A stretch of DNA of 64,000 bases from CAJXQU01 sp965223825 (GTDB taxonomy: Bacteria > Pseudomonadota > Gammaproteobacteria > CAJXQU01). A model generated the notes under the pieces. That model ran no database searches. It saw only the letters and a program-made list of their open reading frames with translations, and was not told the DNA's origin. Position numbers and translations under genes: made by a program. Shown piece by piece: positions 33,440 to 43,281 of this stretch. The first letter of the stretch is position 1, and each line of letters starts with the position of its first letter. The stretch lies in contig OZ245018.1 in assembly GCA_965223825.1 (NCBI GenBank), forward strand, positions 620,001 to 684,000. Direction: 5' to 3'.

Positions 33440-34812
33440 TAGAGAAAGGTGATCCCAACCTGGAAGAGCTGCTCAACTTCACGTACATCGCGTTTATCCG
33501 TCACCATGATGATCACATGGTCTTCAGCTTCGATGACCGTATCGTGATGCACCATGATTACCTTATCTCCTCGAACAATGGTACAAATTGTTGTACCAGG
33601 TGGCAGTTTAATTTCTTCAATAGTACGACCGACCACTTTTGAGGAATGCTCATCACCATGGGCAATCGCCTCGATCGCCTCTGCTGCGCCGCGCCGTAAA
33701 GAATGCACCACCACCACATCACCACGACGAACATGCGCGAGTAGACTGCCGATTGTGGCTTGTTGAGGGGAAATTGCAATATCAATAATGTCTTGTTGAA
33801 CCAAATCTACGTAAGCTGCACGGTTGATCAGTGCCATAACCTTTCTCGCACCAAGCCGTTTTGCCAACATGGAAGAGATGATATTGACTTCATCGTCGTT
33901 AGTCAGTGCACAGAAAACATCGGTTTCCTCAATATTTTCTTCCAGTAATAAATCCTCATCTGCTGCATCCCCATTCAGCACAATACTATTGTGAAGATCT
34001 TCTGCAATCTCTCGGGCACGTTGAGGATGGAACTCGATGACTTTGACGCGATATTTCTTTTCCAGCAATTTTGCCAAACGTACGCCAATATGGCCGCCAC
34101 CAGCGAGGATGATACGACGTACACGTTTTTCAACCTTGCTCATTTCTTTCATCACAGAACGAATTTGTTTCGTTGCTGCGATAAAGAATACATCGTCATT
34201 CGGTTCGATGATCGTGTCACCACGAGGGATGATCGGCTTGCCTTTGCGAAAGATCGCGGCGACACGGATTTCACTCCCACGCATGTGGTTTTTTAATTCA
34301 CTTAAGGGGTGGCCGCAGATCGGGCTGCTGTAATGCGCTTGTACGGCGACAAGCTGTACTTTCCCTTCAGCAAAGTTCAACACTTGTAATGCGCCGGGAT
34401 AATCGATCAGACGCTCAATATAATTCGTAACTTTTTGTTCAGGGCTGATCAAAACATCGATCGGCAAAGCTTCTTGATGAAACAATTCAGCGTGCTTGAG
34501 ATATTCTGCGTCGCGCACGCGGGCAATCTTAGTTGGCGTATGAAATAGAGTATAAGCAACCTGACAAGCTACCATATTCACTTCATCGCTATTAGTGACT
34601 GCAATGATCATATCGGCTTCTTGCGCTCCCGCCCTTGCGAGCACAGCGGGATGGGATGCGGAGCCGACGAGTGTTCTTAGATCATATCGATCTTGTAATG
34701 CATGCAGTGAATCCGGGTCAGTATCGACCAACGTAATATCATTTGCTTCATTACAAAGACTTCCTGCGACGGAAGAGCCCACTTGACCTGCACCAAGAAT
34801 GATTATTTTCAT
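33439..34812 (-). CDS. trkA: Trk system regulatory subunit TrkA
   Basis: Cytoplasmic NAD(H)/ATP-binding gating subunit, 457 aa: two RCK units, each a Rossmann domain (IILGAGQVGSSVAGSL at residues 3-18; ILAGGGHIGVRLAKLL at about 235) followed by a TrkA-C domain (SELKNHMRGSEIRVAAIFRKGKPIIPRGDTII and IEEIKLPPGTTICTIVRGDKVIMVHHDTVI). Full length for a tandem TrkA. It lies 19 bp after ntrX on the minus strand, in one block with ntrXY, rsmB, fmt and def as in other gammaproteobacteria. Confidence 0.96.
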   Translation of the reverse strand: MKIIILGAGQVGSSVAGSLCNEANDITLVDTDPDSLHALQDRYDLRTLVGSASHPAVLARAGAQEADMIIAVTNSDEVNMVACQVAYTLFHTPTKIARVRDAEYLKHAELFHQEALPIDVLISPEQKVTNYIERLIDYPGALQVLNFAEGKVQLVAVQAHYSSPICGHPLSELKNHMRGSEIRVAAIFRKGKPIIPRGDTIIEPNDDVFFIAATKQIRSVMKEMSKVEKRVRRIILAGGGHIGVRLAKLLEKKYRVKVIEFHPQRAREIAEDLHNSIVLNGDAADEDLLLEENIEETDVFCALTNDDEVNIISSMLAKRLGARKVMALINRAAYVDLVQQDIIDIAISPQQATIGSLLAHVRRGDVVVVHSLRRGAAEAIEAIAHGDEHSSKVVGRTIEEIKLPPGTTICTIVRGDKVIMVHHDTVIEAEDHVIIMVTDKRDVREVEQLFQVGITFL

Positions 34813-34831
34813 AAAATATGTTGGCCTGTTT

Positions 34832-36208
34832 TCAGGTCAATTGTTTGGCAATTTCCTTTGGGTCAACATCCAACGCACGAAGTTTTCGGTAAAGGTGTGT
34901 GCGTTCGATGCCGGCTTGGTTTGCAACACGACTTACGTTACCTCCGTTGACCTTGAGAAGATATTCGAAGTAACTCCGCTCGAATCGCTCACGCGCTTCA
35001 CGAAGTGGCAGATCGAATCCTGGGACAGTATCAATACTCACAGCAGAAGGTGCAATACCCAAGGCCGCTTCGACTTCGGGAACGTCAATATCTTCCTTGC
35101 CTCCCAAGATCAATAAACGCTGGACCAAGTTCGTCAATTCGCGAGCATTTCCGGGCCAATCATAACTACGAAGACGCGCTTTCGCCATAGGCGTAAATTG
35201 TCTTGGTGGTAAACTTTCTTGTTGCACAAAATAGGCAAGATAATGATCGAGCATCAACGGAATATCATCGGGGTGATCTTTTAACGAAGGGACATGGAGC
35301 GGGATCACATTTAATGCATAGAACAGATCATCGCGAAACTGATTCTTAGCGACTTTTTCTTGTAAATCGTGTCGCGTTGCGCCGATCACTCGGACATTGA
35401 TGCTGACTGGTTCATGGCCTCCCACGCGGAGAATCGTTTGATTTTCCAAAGCACTGAAAAGCCGTGCCTGGGTGTTCAGATCCATATCGAAAATATCTTG
35501 TAAGAACAACGTGCCGCCATTGGCTTGCTCTAAGTAGCCTTCGTGGATTTGATCATTCTTCTCGCTACCGAATAACTCCATACCCGGGTTTTCAACGGCC
35601 AAACCCGCGACGTTAATCGAGATGAATGCACCAGCGGATCGCGGGCTGTGTTCATGTAAGTAGCGTGCAAATTTATCTTTGCCGGTGCCAGTATCCCCTG
35701 TGATAAGCGCGGAGGTGTCGTGCGAAGCAATGCGTTCGATTTGTGATCGCAGTGCAGACATAATGTCGTTATCACCAAAAACCGGTTGGTTGAGAAGCGA
35801 TTTTTGTTGTTTAAGGCCTAAGTTTTCTCGTTTTAAAGAGGCGGATTCAAGCGCGCGATTGACGGTGATCAGCAGTTTCGCGATCGAAAGAGGTTTCTCG
35901 ATAAAGTCGTAAGCACCGATGCGAATAGCTTCCACAGCGGTTTCGACAGTGCCATGACCTGAGATCATAACGACAGGTAAATCCTTAAGATCGCCTGCCT
36001 TCCAATCTTTTAACAGCGAGACACCATCGCGATCCGGCATCCAAATATCCAACAAAACCAGATCAGGACGTTTCGCCGTCACTGCCATATCGGCCGCATC
36101 GGCATGCTCTGCAAGCGTGACAGAATAATCCTCATCCTCAAGGATTTCTTTTAGTAATGATCGAATATCCGGTTCGTCATCGACGACCAGTATGTGCGCT
36201 AGGCTCAT
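34832..36208 (-). CDS. ntrX: NtrX-like response regulator with degenerate AAA+ domain
   Basis: 458 aa. Receiver at residues 1-120 with D10/D11, phosphoacceptor D54 (LLDIWMPDRDG) and K105; AAA+ domain at about 140-375; Fis-type helix-turn-helix at the C-terminus (NGGNVSRVANQAGIERTHLYRKL). Walker A is intact (GDTGTGKD, 171-178), but the loop that normally carries GAFTGA is shortened and replaced (ELFGSEKNDQIHEGYLEQA, 211-229), and Walker B reads TLFLQD instead of hydrophobic-DE. It can therefore probably bind DNA and be phosphorylated but should not remodel sigma-54 holoenzyme. ATGA overlap with ntrY shows coupling. Confidence 0.92.
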   Translation of the reverse strand: MSLAHILVVDDEPDIRSLLKEILEDEDYSVTLAEHADAADMAVTAKRPDLVLLDIWMPDRDGVSLLKDWKAGDLKDLPVVMISGHGTVETAVEAIRIGAYDFIEKPLSIAKLLITVNRALESASLKRENLGLKQQKSLLNQPVFGDNDIMSALRSQIERIASHDTSALITGDTGTGKDKFARYLHEHSPRSAGAFISINVAGLAVENPGMELFGSEKNDQIHEGYLEQANGGTLFLQDIFDMDLNTQARLFSALENQTILRVGGHEPVSINVRVIGATRHDLQEKVAKNQFRDDLFYALNVIPLHVPSLKDHPDDIPLMLDHYLAYFVQQESLPPRQFTPMAKARLRSYDWPGNARELTNLVQRLLILGGKEDIDVPEVEAALGIAPSAVSIDTVPGFDLPLREARERFERSYFEYLLKVNGGNVSRVANQAGIERTHLYRKLRALDVDPKEIAKQLT

Positions 36209-38454
36209 ACGATATGTTTCCTTGCTTCATTGATTGAGTGGACATTATGGCTTTCCATGACAACAGGCAAGCGAATGATCACCGCACCACCTTGTTTCGT
36301 GTTTTCAACCCAGACAATGCCGCCGTGTTCTTCGACAATTTTCTTGACGATAGCGAGGCCAAGTCCTGTTCCCCGTTTCTTGGTTGTCACGTATGGTTCG
36401 AAGATCTCACCGAGCAGATCATCTGGAAAGCCTGGGCCATTATCCAGAATGCGAATTTCGACAAAGTCTCGATCAGCAGAATGAGAATGTGATCGTGTTG
36501 TGATCGTCAGTTGGGTTTCTGCTTGATCAGAAGCAGCTTCGATCGCGTTTTTGATCAAGTTATTCAGGATTTGTCGAAGTCGGTTTTGATCTGCTTCAAT
36601 TTTCGGTAAAGCTTGATCAAGCGTCAGTTCAACACGAATTTTGTTATCCACTTGCTGATAAAGCATCACGACTTCTTCGATCATCGGATTGATATTGAGT
36701 TGCTCCGGCCGGATCTGCGGCGGACGCGCGTAATCCGAAAATGCGTTGACCATTTCTTTCATGGTGCCCACTTGTTGAATGATTGTATTGGTCATGCGAT
36801 CGAGTGTGTTAGCTTCGTCAGCATCCATTTTGTTTAGGTATTTATGGCGTAAGCGTTCGGCAGAAAGTTGAATGGGCGTAAGCGGATTTTTGATTTCGTG
36901 CGCCAAGCGTCGCGCCACTTCACTCCAAGCCGCATCACGTTGTCCTTGGATCAAAGCGGTGACATCATCAAAAACGATCACATGTCCGTGCTGAGCATCG
37001 CCATCTAGCGCCGTCCCGCGACACATGAGAATTTGCCGACCAGCGGTTCCAAACAGAACAATTTGTTTCTGCCAGTCGCCGGTGTGTGCAATCAGGTCAG
37101 GTTGAATATTTTCATACAGTTCGTTGAGGCAATTATCTGAATCGGCGATCGTTTTAAAAGGCTGGCCGATAAAATTATCCAGCTCAGTTTTTAGAATCAG
37201 GCTGGCGGTTTGATTAACGGTTTTCAGTTTCAAATCAGCATCGAACGTCATCACGCCGGAGGATAATTTACTGAGCACTGCTTCAAGATAGCCGCGTTGT
37301 TCGTTGATTTGGCTTTGCGCGGTGGCAATCTGGTTTGACATTTCGTTGAATGATTTGACCAAAAATCCTAAGTCGTCGTGGCCATGTAGTGGGAGTTGTT
37401 TACCGTAATCGCCTTTCGAAATTTGTCGTGTTCCTTCAGCCAGATCTTGGATCGGTGAGGCAAGTTTGCGCGCGGAATGAAAGGCCGCAAGCACGGCGCT
37501 GAAAATACTGAATAGCAGTACTAAGGTTAGCGTCATGGTGAAGCTCAGTTGCAGCGGCTTGCGCAAATACGACAGTTCCTGATATTTCGCATAAGCGCCC
37601 TGCACATTTTCAGCGAGTTCATTGATATGGGTCGCGATCGGGTAGAGCGCTTGCACCAGTCGTGTTTTATTATTTAGATTGGTGGCAGGGACCTTGACCA
37701 CGGCGCGAATAAATAATCCTGCATCGCGGATCGGTTCGAGACCGATATAATTTCGTCCTTGGCTGAGCTGGAGTAGGGTGGATTTGCCAGGTACGTTTGG
37801 AATGATATCCGTGTTTGCACTACTGGTTGCGATGATGCCACCTTTGGCTGTCATTACTGCGACTTCTTCCGCGCCACTACGCAGTCGCATCGTATCGAGC
37901 CGGCTGGTGTCGATCTCTTGATCATTCATGACGATGGTGTTGATCACGCCTTGTAAGCCGCTGAGCGTTAAGGGTTCGATGACAACATCGCGCGTGTCTG
38001 AATCGGCTAGTTCCTCTGCGATCAGCTCGGTGGCTTTGAGCAATTCACGCATGCGCAAACCAAGCGATTCCTTACTCAGATTTAATGAGTCTGTTAGTGC
38101 GGATTCGACTCGCACATCAAACCACGTATCAATCCCGCGTCGGATAAAGTCTGTGGAAAACCAATACACGATCAAGAGCGGGACGATAGCTAACGTGATG
38201 AACGTCGTCACCATTCGCAGTGTTAAGCGCGCGCCAGGTTGTCGATCTTTAAGTTGTTTGAGCAGCAGCTTAATATTGCCGCCGATCATATAAACCAGAC
38301 CGAGTAAGCCGAGTGAATTAAGGATTAGTAAGACAAAATAATATTGATTGAACAGATCCGAGTTGTTGATCGCCTGACTCATGAGAATGAAGCTGATCAG
38401 CATTAAAACAAAAATACTGACAACAAATATTACCGCGCGACGAGTATGCATCAT
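36205..38454 (-). CDS. ntrY: NtrY-like membrane sensor histidine kinase
   Basis: 749 aa. N-terminal TM segments at about residues 7-28, 35-57 and 85-105, a periplasmic sensor to about 290, another TM, HAMP (ARKLASPIQDLAEGTRQISKGDY), PAS (SKLSSGVMTFDADLKLKTVN), H-box RRLAHEIKNPLTPIQLSAERLRHKY, N-box NNLIKNAIEAAS and G-box ILDNGPGF / RGTGLGLAIVKKIVEEHGG. The ATG at 38454 is preferred because it overlaps the upstream stop as ATGA; a GTG at 38469 is the alternative. The kinase looks fully functional although its partner NtrX does not look like a sigma-54 activator. Confidence 0.92.
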   Translation of the reverse strand: MMHTRRAVIFVVSIFVLMLISFILMSQAINNSDLFNQYYFVLLILNSLGLLGLVYMIGGNIKLLLKQLKDRQPGARLTLRMVTTFITLAIVPLLIVYWFSTDFIRRGIDTWFDVRVESALTDSLNLSKESLGLRMRELLKATELIAEELADSDTRDVVIEPLTLSGLQGVINTIVMNDQEIDTSRLDTMRLRSGAEEVAVMTAKGGIIATSSANTDIIPNVPGKSTLLQLSQGRNYIGLEPIRDAGLFIRAVVKVPATNLNNKTRLVQALYPIATHINELAENVQGAYAKYQELSYLRKPLQLSFTMTLTLVLLFSIFSAVLAAFHSARKLASPIQDLAEGTRQISKGDYGKQLPLHGHDDLGFLVKSFNEMSNQIATAQSQINEQRGYLEAVLSKLSSGVMTFDADLKLKTVNQTASLILKTELDNFIGQPFKTIADSDNCLNELYENIQPDLIAHTGDWQKQIVLFGTAGRQILMCRGTALDGDAQHGHVIVFDDVTALIQGQRDAAWSEVARRLAHEIKNPLTPIQLSAERLRHKYLNKMDADEANTLDRMTNTIIQQVGTMKEMVNAFSDYARPPQIRPEQLNINPMIEEVVMLYQQVDNKIRVELTLDQALPKIEADQNRLRQILNNLIKNAIEAASDQAETQLTITTRSHSHSADRDFVEIRILDNGPGFPDDLLGEIFEPYVTTKKRGTGLGLAIVKKIVEEHGGIVWVENTKQGGAVIIRLPVVMESHNVHSINEARKHIV

Positions 38455-39023
38455 GGTGCGATTTCCCACGTGTACCAGTCTGTTGAGATGCGCCAGTCGG
38501 ACGATAACCAGGCTTGTAAGCGTAGCGGCGTAGGGAGCGTTTCAAGATCTAAGCGTGTGCGGAAATTACCGGTTAACGGTTCATCTGTCGGGATTCTGGA
38601 GACGTCAGCAATGGGTAGGTTTCGAATCCGGCCAAGTTGAGTTAGTGCGTCACCTAATGTTGTGAAGCCTTGCTGATCCTCGGTTGACAGGTTGGTGAGT
38701 ACATACTGATTACTGAGCGGATAAAAGGCTAACTGAATCTGCTGAATCATTCTAATGAGTACATCGTCAAATAAAAAATCATCATCTTTAATTTCAACTT
38801 CAGTCGAAAAAATTAGCGGAATACCACTGCGTAAGGCCGCGATAGTATCGTCACCTAATTCAATGGAGAGAGTCGCATCGACGACATAGATTTTATTGGT
38901 ATTGTGCGATGAAACGGAGATGACTTTGATACCGGCAGCGTAGGACGATGAGACGGGGATCAGGAGGAGACACAGAAGACTGAGTGTCGAGAGGTGTTTA
39001 CTGTGTTTTTTCCAGACAGGCAT
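38451..39023 (-). CDS. DUF4390 family secreted protein
   Basis: 190 aa. Signal peptide MPVWKKHSKHLSTLSLLCLLLIPVSSSYAAG, then a beta-rich domain (IKVISVSSHNTNKIYVVDATLSIELGDD; LTGNFRTRLDLETLPTPLRLQAWLSSDWRISTDWYTWEI) typical of DUF4390 proteins found between rsmB and ntrY. Probably periplasmic, function unknown; constant linkage to the NtrY sensor suggests it feeds that kinase. The ATG at 39023 lies within the last 26 bp of rsmB; ATG 39035 is nearly as good. The open frame continues far upstream across rsmB but that part is not this gene. Confidence 0.8.
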   Translation of the reverse strand: MPVWKKHSKHLSTLSLLCLLLIPVSSSYAAGIKVISVSSHNTNKIYVVDATLSIELGDDTIAALRSGIPLIFSTEVEIKDDDFLFDDVLIRMIQQIQLAFYPLSNQYVLTNLSTEDQQGFTTLGDALTQLGRIRNLPIADVSRIPTDEPLTGNFRTRLDLETLPTPLRLQAWLSSDWRISTDWYTWEIAP

Positions 39024-40314
39024 AATAGAAACCATCCATCCCTTCTTCTCCAGGCAGAATTTGCCTACCCGGTTGTACACTGCGCCCCCAATCCGCATCA
39101 ATGGGCACTTCACGCGCATCACTGTGGTTTTGAAGAAATTGTGCAATCTGGGTTCGATTTTCGTCGTTAAATACTGAACAGGTAACATATACAAGGCGGC
39201 CACCAGAGGCAAGTAAAGACCAACTTTGATCAAGAATTTGCGCTTGTGTGTGAATGAGTTTTTCGATGTCGTGCGGTTTGCGGTGCAGCTTGATATCCGG
39301 GTGACGACGAATGACACCGGTTGCGGAACATGGTGCATCGAGCAAAATCCGATCAAAGGCGTGTCCATTCCACCAGTTTTTTGACTCCAATGCATCGGCC
39401 TGAAGCACCGTTACATTAGCCTGATCAAGGTGTAAACGGGTGAGTGTCTGACGGATTAAGGCAACTCGAGATTCGACGAGATCGATCGAAAGTAAGCTGG
39501 CTAAGGCGGGTTGAGATTCTAAAATATGCGCGGTTTTCCCGCCGGGGGCGGCGCAGATATCTAAAACGCGTTGTTCCGCCTGAAGATCGAGTAAACCTGC
39601 CGCGAGTTGTGCGGCGCTATCTTGCACAGAAACGTGTCCTTGCGTAAAGCCGGGCAAGGTCGTTGGATTGTGTGTTCTTGCTAAACGAATGCCGTGCAGA
39701 TTGCGTGAATCAAGACTGGCTTCGATCGCTTCTGCTTGTAGCAGGATCAGATAATCTTCGCGTGAGCCTCGTCGCGCATTGACGCGTAAATTCATGGGGG
39801 CGAGTTGTTGGCTGGCATCGAGAATTGCTTCCCAATCTTCGGGCCAGTCGTGCTTTAGCTTTTTAATCATCCAGGCTGGGTGTTGATAGCGCGCACTTTC
39901 GTCCGAATGGGCTTGTTTCCTTAATGTGTCGGATTGCCTGATCAGATTTCGTAGGCTGCCATTGATCAAGCCGCGCGCCCAGCCTGATCCGAGTTTTTTC
40001 GCGGCATCCACCGTGCCGGAAACGGCAGCGTGTTCTGGTGTGCGTAAATAATAGATTTGATAGGCGCCTGAAAGGAGCAGTGCTTTGACTAAACCGTCAC
40101 GTTTTTTGAGTGGTTTCTGCAGAAGAAAGCCAATAATTTTATCGAGTTCTTGAAACTTACGTAGCACGCCGTAGCTGAGTTCCTGCGCTAAACGACGTTC
40201 GCGCGGATCGGTGAGTTTATCCAAGTAGCCACTGGCAACATCGGATAAAGATCGTTGTTGTGTGATCACCGCATCGATAATCCGTGCGGCGATGGTGCGG
40301 GCATTTTCTTTCAT
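38998..40314 (-). CDS. rsmB: 16S rRNA m5C967 methyltransferase
   Basis: 438 aa. NusB-like N-terminal domain (ARIIDAVITQQRSLSDVASGYL; DPRERRLAQELSYGVLRK), then the Fmu/NOL1 methyltransferase: SAM site VLDICAAPGGKTAHIL, LLDAPCSATGVIRRHPD (release cysteine) and LVYVTCSVFNDEN (catalytic cysteine). Acts on helix 31 of 16S rRNA. Its ATG overlaps the fmt stop by 4 bp, keeping the def-fmt-rsmB order. Confidence 0.96.
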   Translation of the reverse strand: MKENARTIAARIIDAVITQQRSLSDVASGYLDKLTDPRERRLAQELSYGVLRKFQELDKIIGFLLQKPLKKRDGLVKALLLSGAYQIYYLRTPEHAAVSGTVDAAKKLGSGWARGLINGSLRNLIRQSDTLRKQAHSDESARYQHPAWMIKKLKHDWPEDWEAILDASQQLAPMNLRVNARRGSREDYLILLQAEAIEASLDSRNLHGIRLARTHNPTTLPGFTQGHVSVQDSAAQLAAGLLDLQAEQRVLDICAAPGGKTAHILESQPALASLLSIDLVESRVALIRQTLTRLHLDQANVTVLQADALESKNWWNGHAFDRILLDAPCSATGVIRRHPDIKLHRKPHDIEKLIHTQAQILDQSWSLLASGGRLVYVTCSVFNDENRTQIAQFLQNHSDAREVPIDADWGRSVQPGRQILPGEEGMDGFYYACLEKTQ

Positions 40315-41276
40315 TGTTTAGCCGCGTTTTGCGACGAGCTGGTGACTAATTTGGGATTGCCGTTAACAAAATCGACAATCGAAACACGACGTTTTCCGGG
40401 CATTTGTAATTCTAAAATGCGGATTAATTTACCGTCACCTGTGACAATATCCAGCCCGTCTCGCGTCAAACGTTCAATGGATCCGGCTTGTTTCGTGCTG
40501 GTTTGTTGAAGTCGTTCAACTCGCCAAATGCGCACGGATTGCTCAAAGAGATCAGCATAAGCTACGGGCACCGGATAAAATGCTCTGATCTTACGATGAA
40601 TTTGATCTGCTGATTCTGCCCAATTGATTTTTGCTTCTGCTTTTGTGATTTTTTCTGCGTAGGTCACGAGCGACTCATCTTGTGGTTCTGCAACCGCGCT
40701 ACCCGTCGCGAGATCCGTAAGTGTTAAACACAGCGAGGCAGCGCCGAGATCGGCTAATTTGTCGTGCAGCGTTTGCGCAGTGTCTTGGCTATCGATCACG
40801 CAGGCTTCTTTGCGATACATGGGACCGCTGTCCAATGCAGGTTCGACTTGCATGATCGTCACGCCGGATTCTGCGTCGCCTGTCTCGATCGCACGTTGAA
40901 TCGGCGCCGCTCCACGCCATCGGGGGAGTAAGGATGCATGCACATTGATACAGCCGAGGCGGGGTGTTTCAAGCACGCTTGATGGCAAGATTTGACCATA
41001 AGCGACTACGATCAGTAAGTCTAAATTGAGATCACGCAATGTTTGTAACGCGCCAGCATCCTTGAATGTCGAGGGTTGAAGAACGGGTAATCCATTTGCT
41101 TCTGCTAGTTCTTTTACGGCACTTTTTCTTAAGCTGCGGCCACGACCAGCCGGGCGATCGGGTTGGGTGTAAACGGCGACAATGTCATGGTGATCTTCGG
41201 CGATCAGACATGCCAGTGAATGGGCGGCGAATTCAGGAGTTCCAGCAAAAGCAATGCGTAGGCGAGGTGTCTGCAC
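40311..41276 (-). CDS. fmt: Methionyl-tRNA formyltransferase
   Basis: Formylates initiator Met-tRNA. 321 aa. N-terminal Rossmann fold IAFAGTPEFAAHSLACL, the basic loop YTQPDRPAGRGRSLRKSAVK that contacts the acceptor stem, and the active site INVHASLLPRWRGAAPIQRAIETGDAESGVTIM (N-H-D triad). The C-terminal OB-like domain is complete. It lies 133 bp downstream of def rather than overlapping it. Confidence 0.97.
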   Translation of the reverse strand: MQTPRLRIAFAGTPEFAAHSLACLIAEDHHDIVAVYTQPDRPAGRGRSLRKSAVKELAEANGLPVLQPSTFKDAGALQTLRDLNLDLLIVVAYGQILPSSVLETPRLGCINVHASLLPRWRGAAPIQRAIETGDAESGVTIMQVEPALDSGPMYRKEACVIDSQDTAQTLHDKLADLGAASLCLTLTDLATGSAVAEPQDESLVTYAEKITKAEAKINWAESADQIHRKIRAFYPVPVAYADLFEQSVRIWRVERLQQTSTKQAGSIERLTRDGLDIVTGDGKLIRILELQMPGKRRVSIVDFVNGNPKLVTSSSQNAAKQ

Positions 41277-41372
41277 GAATAATTTGACTCTAAATTTGGT
41301 GATGTTAGGTTCAGGCGCGAGTGCTCGAACAATAAGGCCTGATGCGGGCTGGCTGCTCAGGCAGTGTCAACA

Positions 41373-41391
41373 TCGACATTTTTAATGTCGA
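41373..41391. other. Perfect hairpin in the def-fmt gap
   Basis: TCGACATT, loop TTT, AATGTCGA: 8-bp perfect stem inside the 133-bp gap between def and fmt (both minus strand). No T-run follows on the minus strand, so it may tune def/fmt expression rather than terminate. Confidence 0.4.
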
Positions 41392-41409
41392 GTGAAAGTG
41401 TTTAAGCCG

Positions 41410-41913
41410 TCAACCTGCTTGTCGCTCGCTTTTTTCAAGCTTTTTACGAATTCGGTTACGTTTCAGTGGCGTTAAATAGTCGACGAATAATTTGCCATCT
41501 AGGTGGTCAATTTCATGCTGAATACAGACGGCCAACAACCCATCAAGATCTAGTTCGAATGGTTTCCCTTCAAGATTGAGTGCTTTGATACGGATACGTT
41601 CAGCACGTTGTACGTTCTCACTGACGCCAGGGACAGAAAGACAGCCTTCCTGCATTTCTTCAACACCCTCCTCTAGAACGATCTCAGGGTTGATTAGCAC
41701 CAACGGGTTGTCCTGCGTTTCAGAAATGTCTGCAACTAGAATTCTTTTTTGCACATTAACTTGTGTTGCCGCTAATCCAATACCCGGCGCATCGTACATC
41801 GTCTCAAGCATATCGTCAGCCAGCCGATTAATGGTGCTATCAACAGTTTCGATGGGCTTAGCAACGAGTCGCAAGCGTGGATCGGGATAATGAAGAATAG
41901 GTAATAAAGCCAT
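41410..41913 (-). CDS. def: Peptide deformylase
   Basis: Fe2+ metalloenzyme that removes the N-formyl group from new proteins. 167 aa with the three family motifs GIGLAATQVN, EGCLSVPGV (metal Cys) and QHEIDHLDGKLF (two metal His and catalytic Glu). It is first in a translation-quality run def-fmt-rsmB. Confidence 0.97.
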   Translation of the reverse strand: MALLPILHYPDPRLRLVAKPIETVDSTINRLADDMLETMYDAPGIGLAATQVNVQKRILVADISETQDNPLVLINPEIVLEEGVEEMQEGCLSVPGVSENVQRAERIRIKALNLEGKPFELDLDGLLAVCIQHEIDHLDGKLFVDYLTPLKRNRIRKKLEKSERQAG

Positions 41914-41946
41914 GTTTTTCAGTCTTAGTCTCTGTTAATTATCGAA

Positions 41947-41955
41947 ATTATAGCA
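41947..41955 (-). promoter_or_regulatory. def operon promoter (extended -10)
   Basis: Minus strand TGCTATAAT, a consensus -10 with the TGN extension, 34 bp before the def ATG. A TTGGAT lies 15 bp upstream of it, too close to be a normal -35. Confidence 0.65.
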
Positions 41956-42129
41956 AATTTTGGCGTAATCCAAGCGTGTCGTCCATTAAGAATGTGCACG
42001 ATTTTTGCTGAGATAAAGCTAATAACGGTAATAGTAAGACTTCTGCTGGCCGAAAATAGTTCGGTAAGTGTACTTAAAAACGTCAACGAACTTTACGTTG
42101 ACCACGTGAGAACAACCAAGAGCATAACT

Positions 42130-43281
42130 ATGATTAAAAGATGTATTCTCAGTTTGATCATCGGTCTCATGTCGTTTGTTGCATTAGCGGCAACACCTGA
42201 ATTGAGACAAGATCATCCCGCCCGCTATGTCGTGAAAAAAGGCGATACGTTATGGGATATCTCCGGCATGTTTTTACGCGATCCGTGGTTATGGCCAGAA
42301 ATCTGGCAGGTGAATCCACAAATTCGGAATCCACACTTGATCTATCCTGGCGATGTGCTGGTGATGACGCTGTGTGACGGAAAACCGTGTTTGAAACTCG
42401 AACGTACACGAGAAGTAAAGCTCACACCCGGCGTGCGGTCGTCGTTAAATAATCATGCCATCCCACCGATTCCTTTAGACGTCATTCGGCCTTTTTTATC
42501 TCGACCACGGGTTGTGGCGGAAAATGAAATGGAATTAGCCCCCTACGTGCTCTCGAGTCAGGATGAACATTTAATTGCGGGAGCGAATCATAAAATTTAT
42601 GTGCGCGCCTTGGATGAAAGTACCGTGACGCCTCGCTACACGATTTATCGAGCCGGTGATGCCTATCGGGATTTTGCCGAAAACGGGGAACAAACGGGAG
42701 AGATTCTGGGGTATGAAGCGATTTATGTTGCCGATGCAGAGACGTTACGACTCGGTGATCCTGCGACGTTTTTAGTTACAAAGTCTGATCGCGAAGTATT
42801 AGTTGGCGATCGCTTAATGGAGGAAGAGAATCCATTAGAAACCGCTTTTATTCCACACTCGCCTGACCCTGATGTGAACGGACGAATCGTGTCGGTACTG
42901 GATGGAGTTTCGCAAATTGGTCAATTTCAGATCGTGGTGTTGAACCTCGGTGAGCGTGACGGAATGGAGCCGGGCCATGTGTTATCGGTCAACGAAAGTG
43001 GGCGCTTTGTCCGTGATCCGATCGCCGACAAAGTCAACACCCTAAAAGAAAGGCTTTCCAGTGGTAACGAAAATCACGAAGAAAAACGTCACTCGTCAAA
43101 AGCATTAACCAACGAATCGAGCCGATATACTGCAAATATCAAGACCGCCGAGTTGGTCGAATTGCCTGAAGAGCGTATTGGCGAATTGATGGTTTTCCGT
43201 ACTTTTGAGCGCGTAAGTTATGGTCTGGTTATGAATCTGGAAAGACCTGCGCATGTAGGCGACGCACTCTACGCGCCTTGA
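42130..43281 (+). CDS. LysM-domain periplasmic protein
   Basis: 383 aa. Signal peptide MIKRCILSLIIGLMSFVALA/ATPE, then one LysM at about residues 34-79 (YVVKKGDTLWDISGMFLRDPW...VNPQIRNPHLIYPGDVL), the tryptophan-rich variant of the conserved gene between def and dprA (PA0020-like). The rest (about 80-383) is a beta-rich domain without enzymatic motifs. The ATG at 42130 is preferred over a longer frame from 41992 because it starts the signal peptide and has AAGAG 9 bp upstream. Peptidoglycan binding is expected; the function is not known. Confidence 0.88.
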   Translation: MIKRCILSLIIGLMSFVALAATPELRQDHPARYVVKKGDTLWDISGMFLRDPWLWPEIWQVNPQIRNPHLIYPGDVLVMTLCDGKPCLKLERTREVKLTPGVRSSLNNHAIPPIPLDVIRPFLSRPRVVAENEMELAPYVLSSQDEHLIAGANHKIYVRALDESTVTPRYTIYRAGDAYRDFAENGEQTGEILGYEAIYVADAETLRLGDPATFLVTKSDREVLVGDRLMEEENPLETAFIPHSPDPDVNGRIVSVLDGVSQIGQFQIVVLNLGERDGMEPGHVLSVNESGRFVRDPIADKVNTLKERLSSGNENHEEKRHSSKALTNESSRYTANIKTAELVELPEERIGELMVFRTFERVSYGLVMNLERPAHVGDALYAP

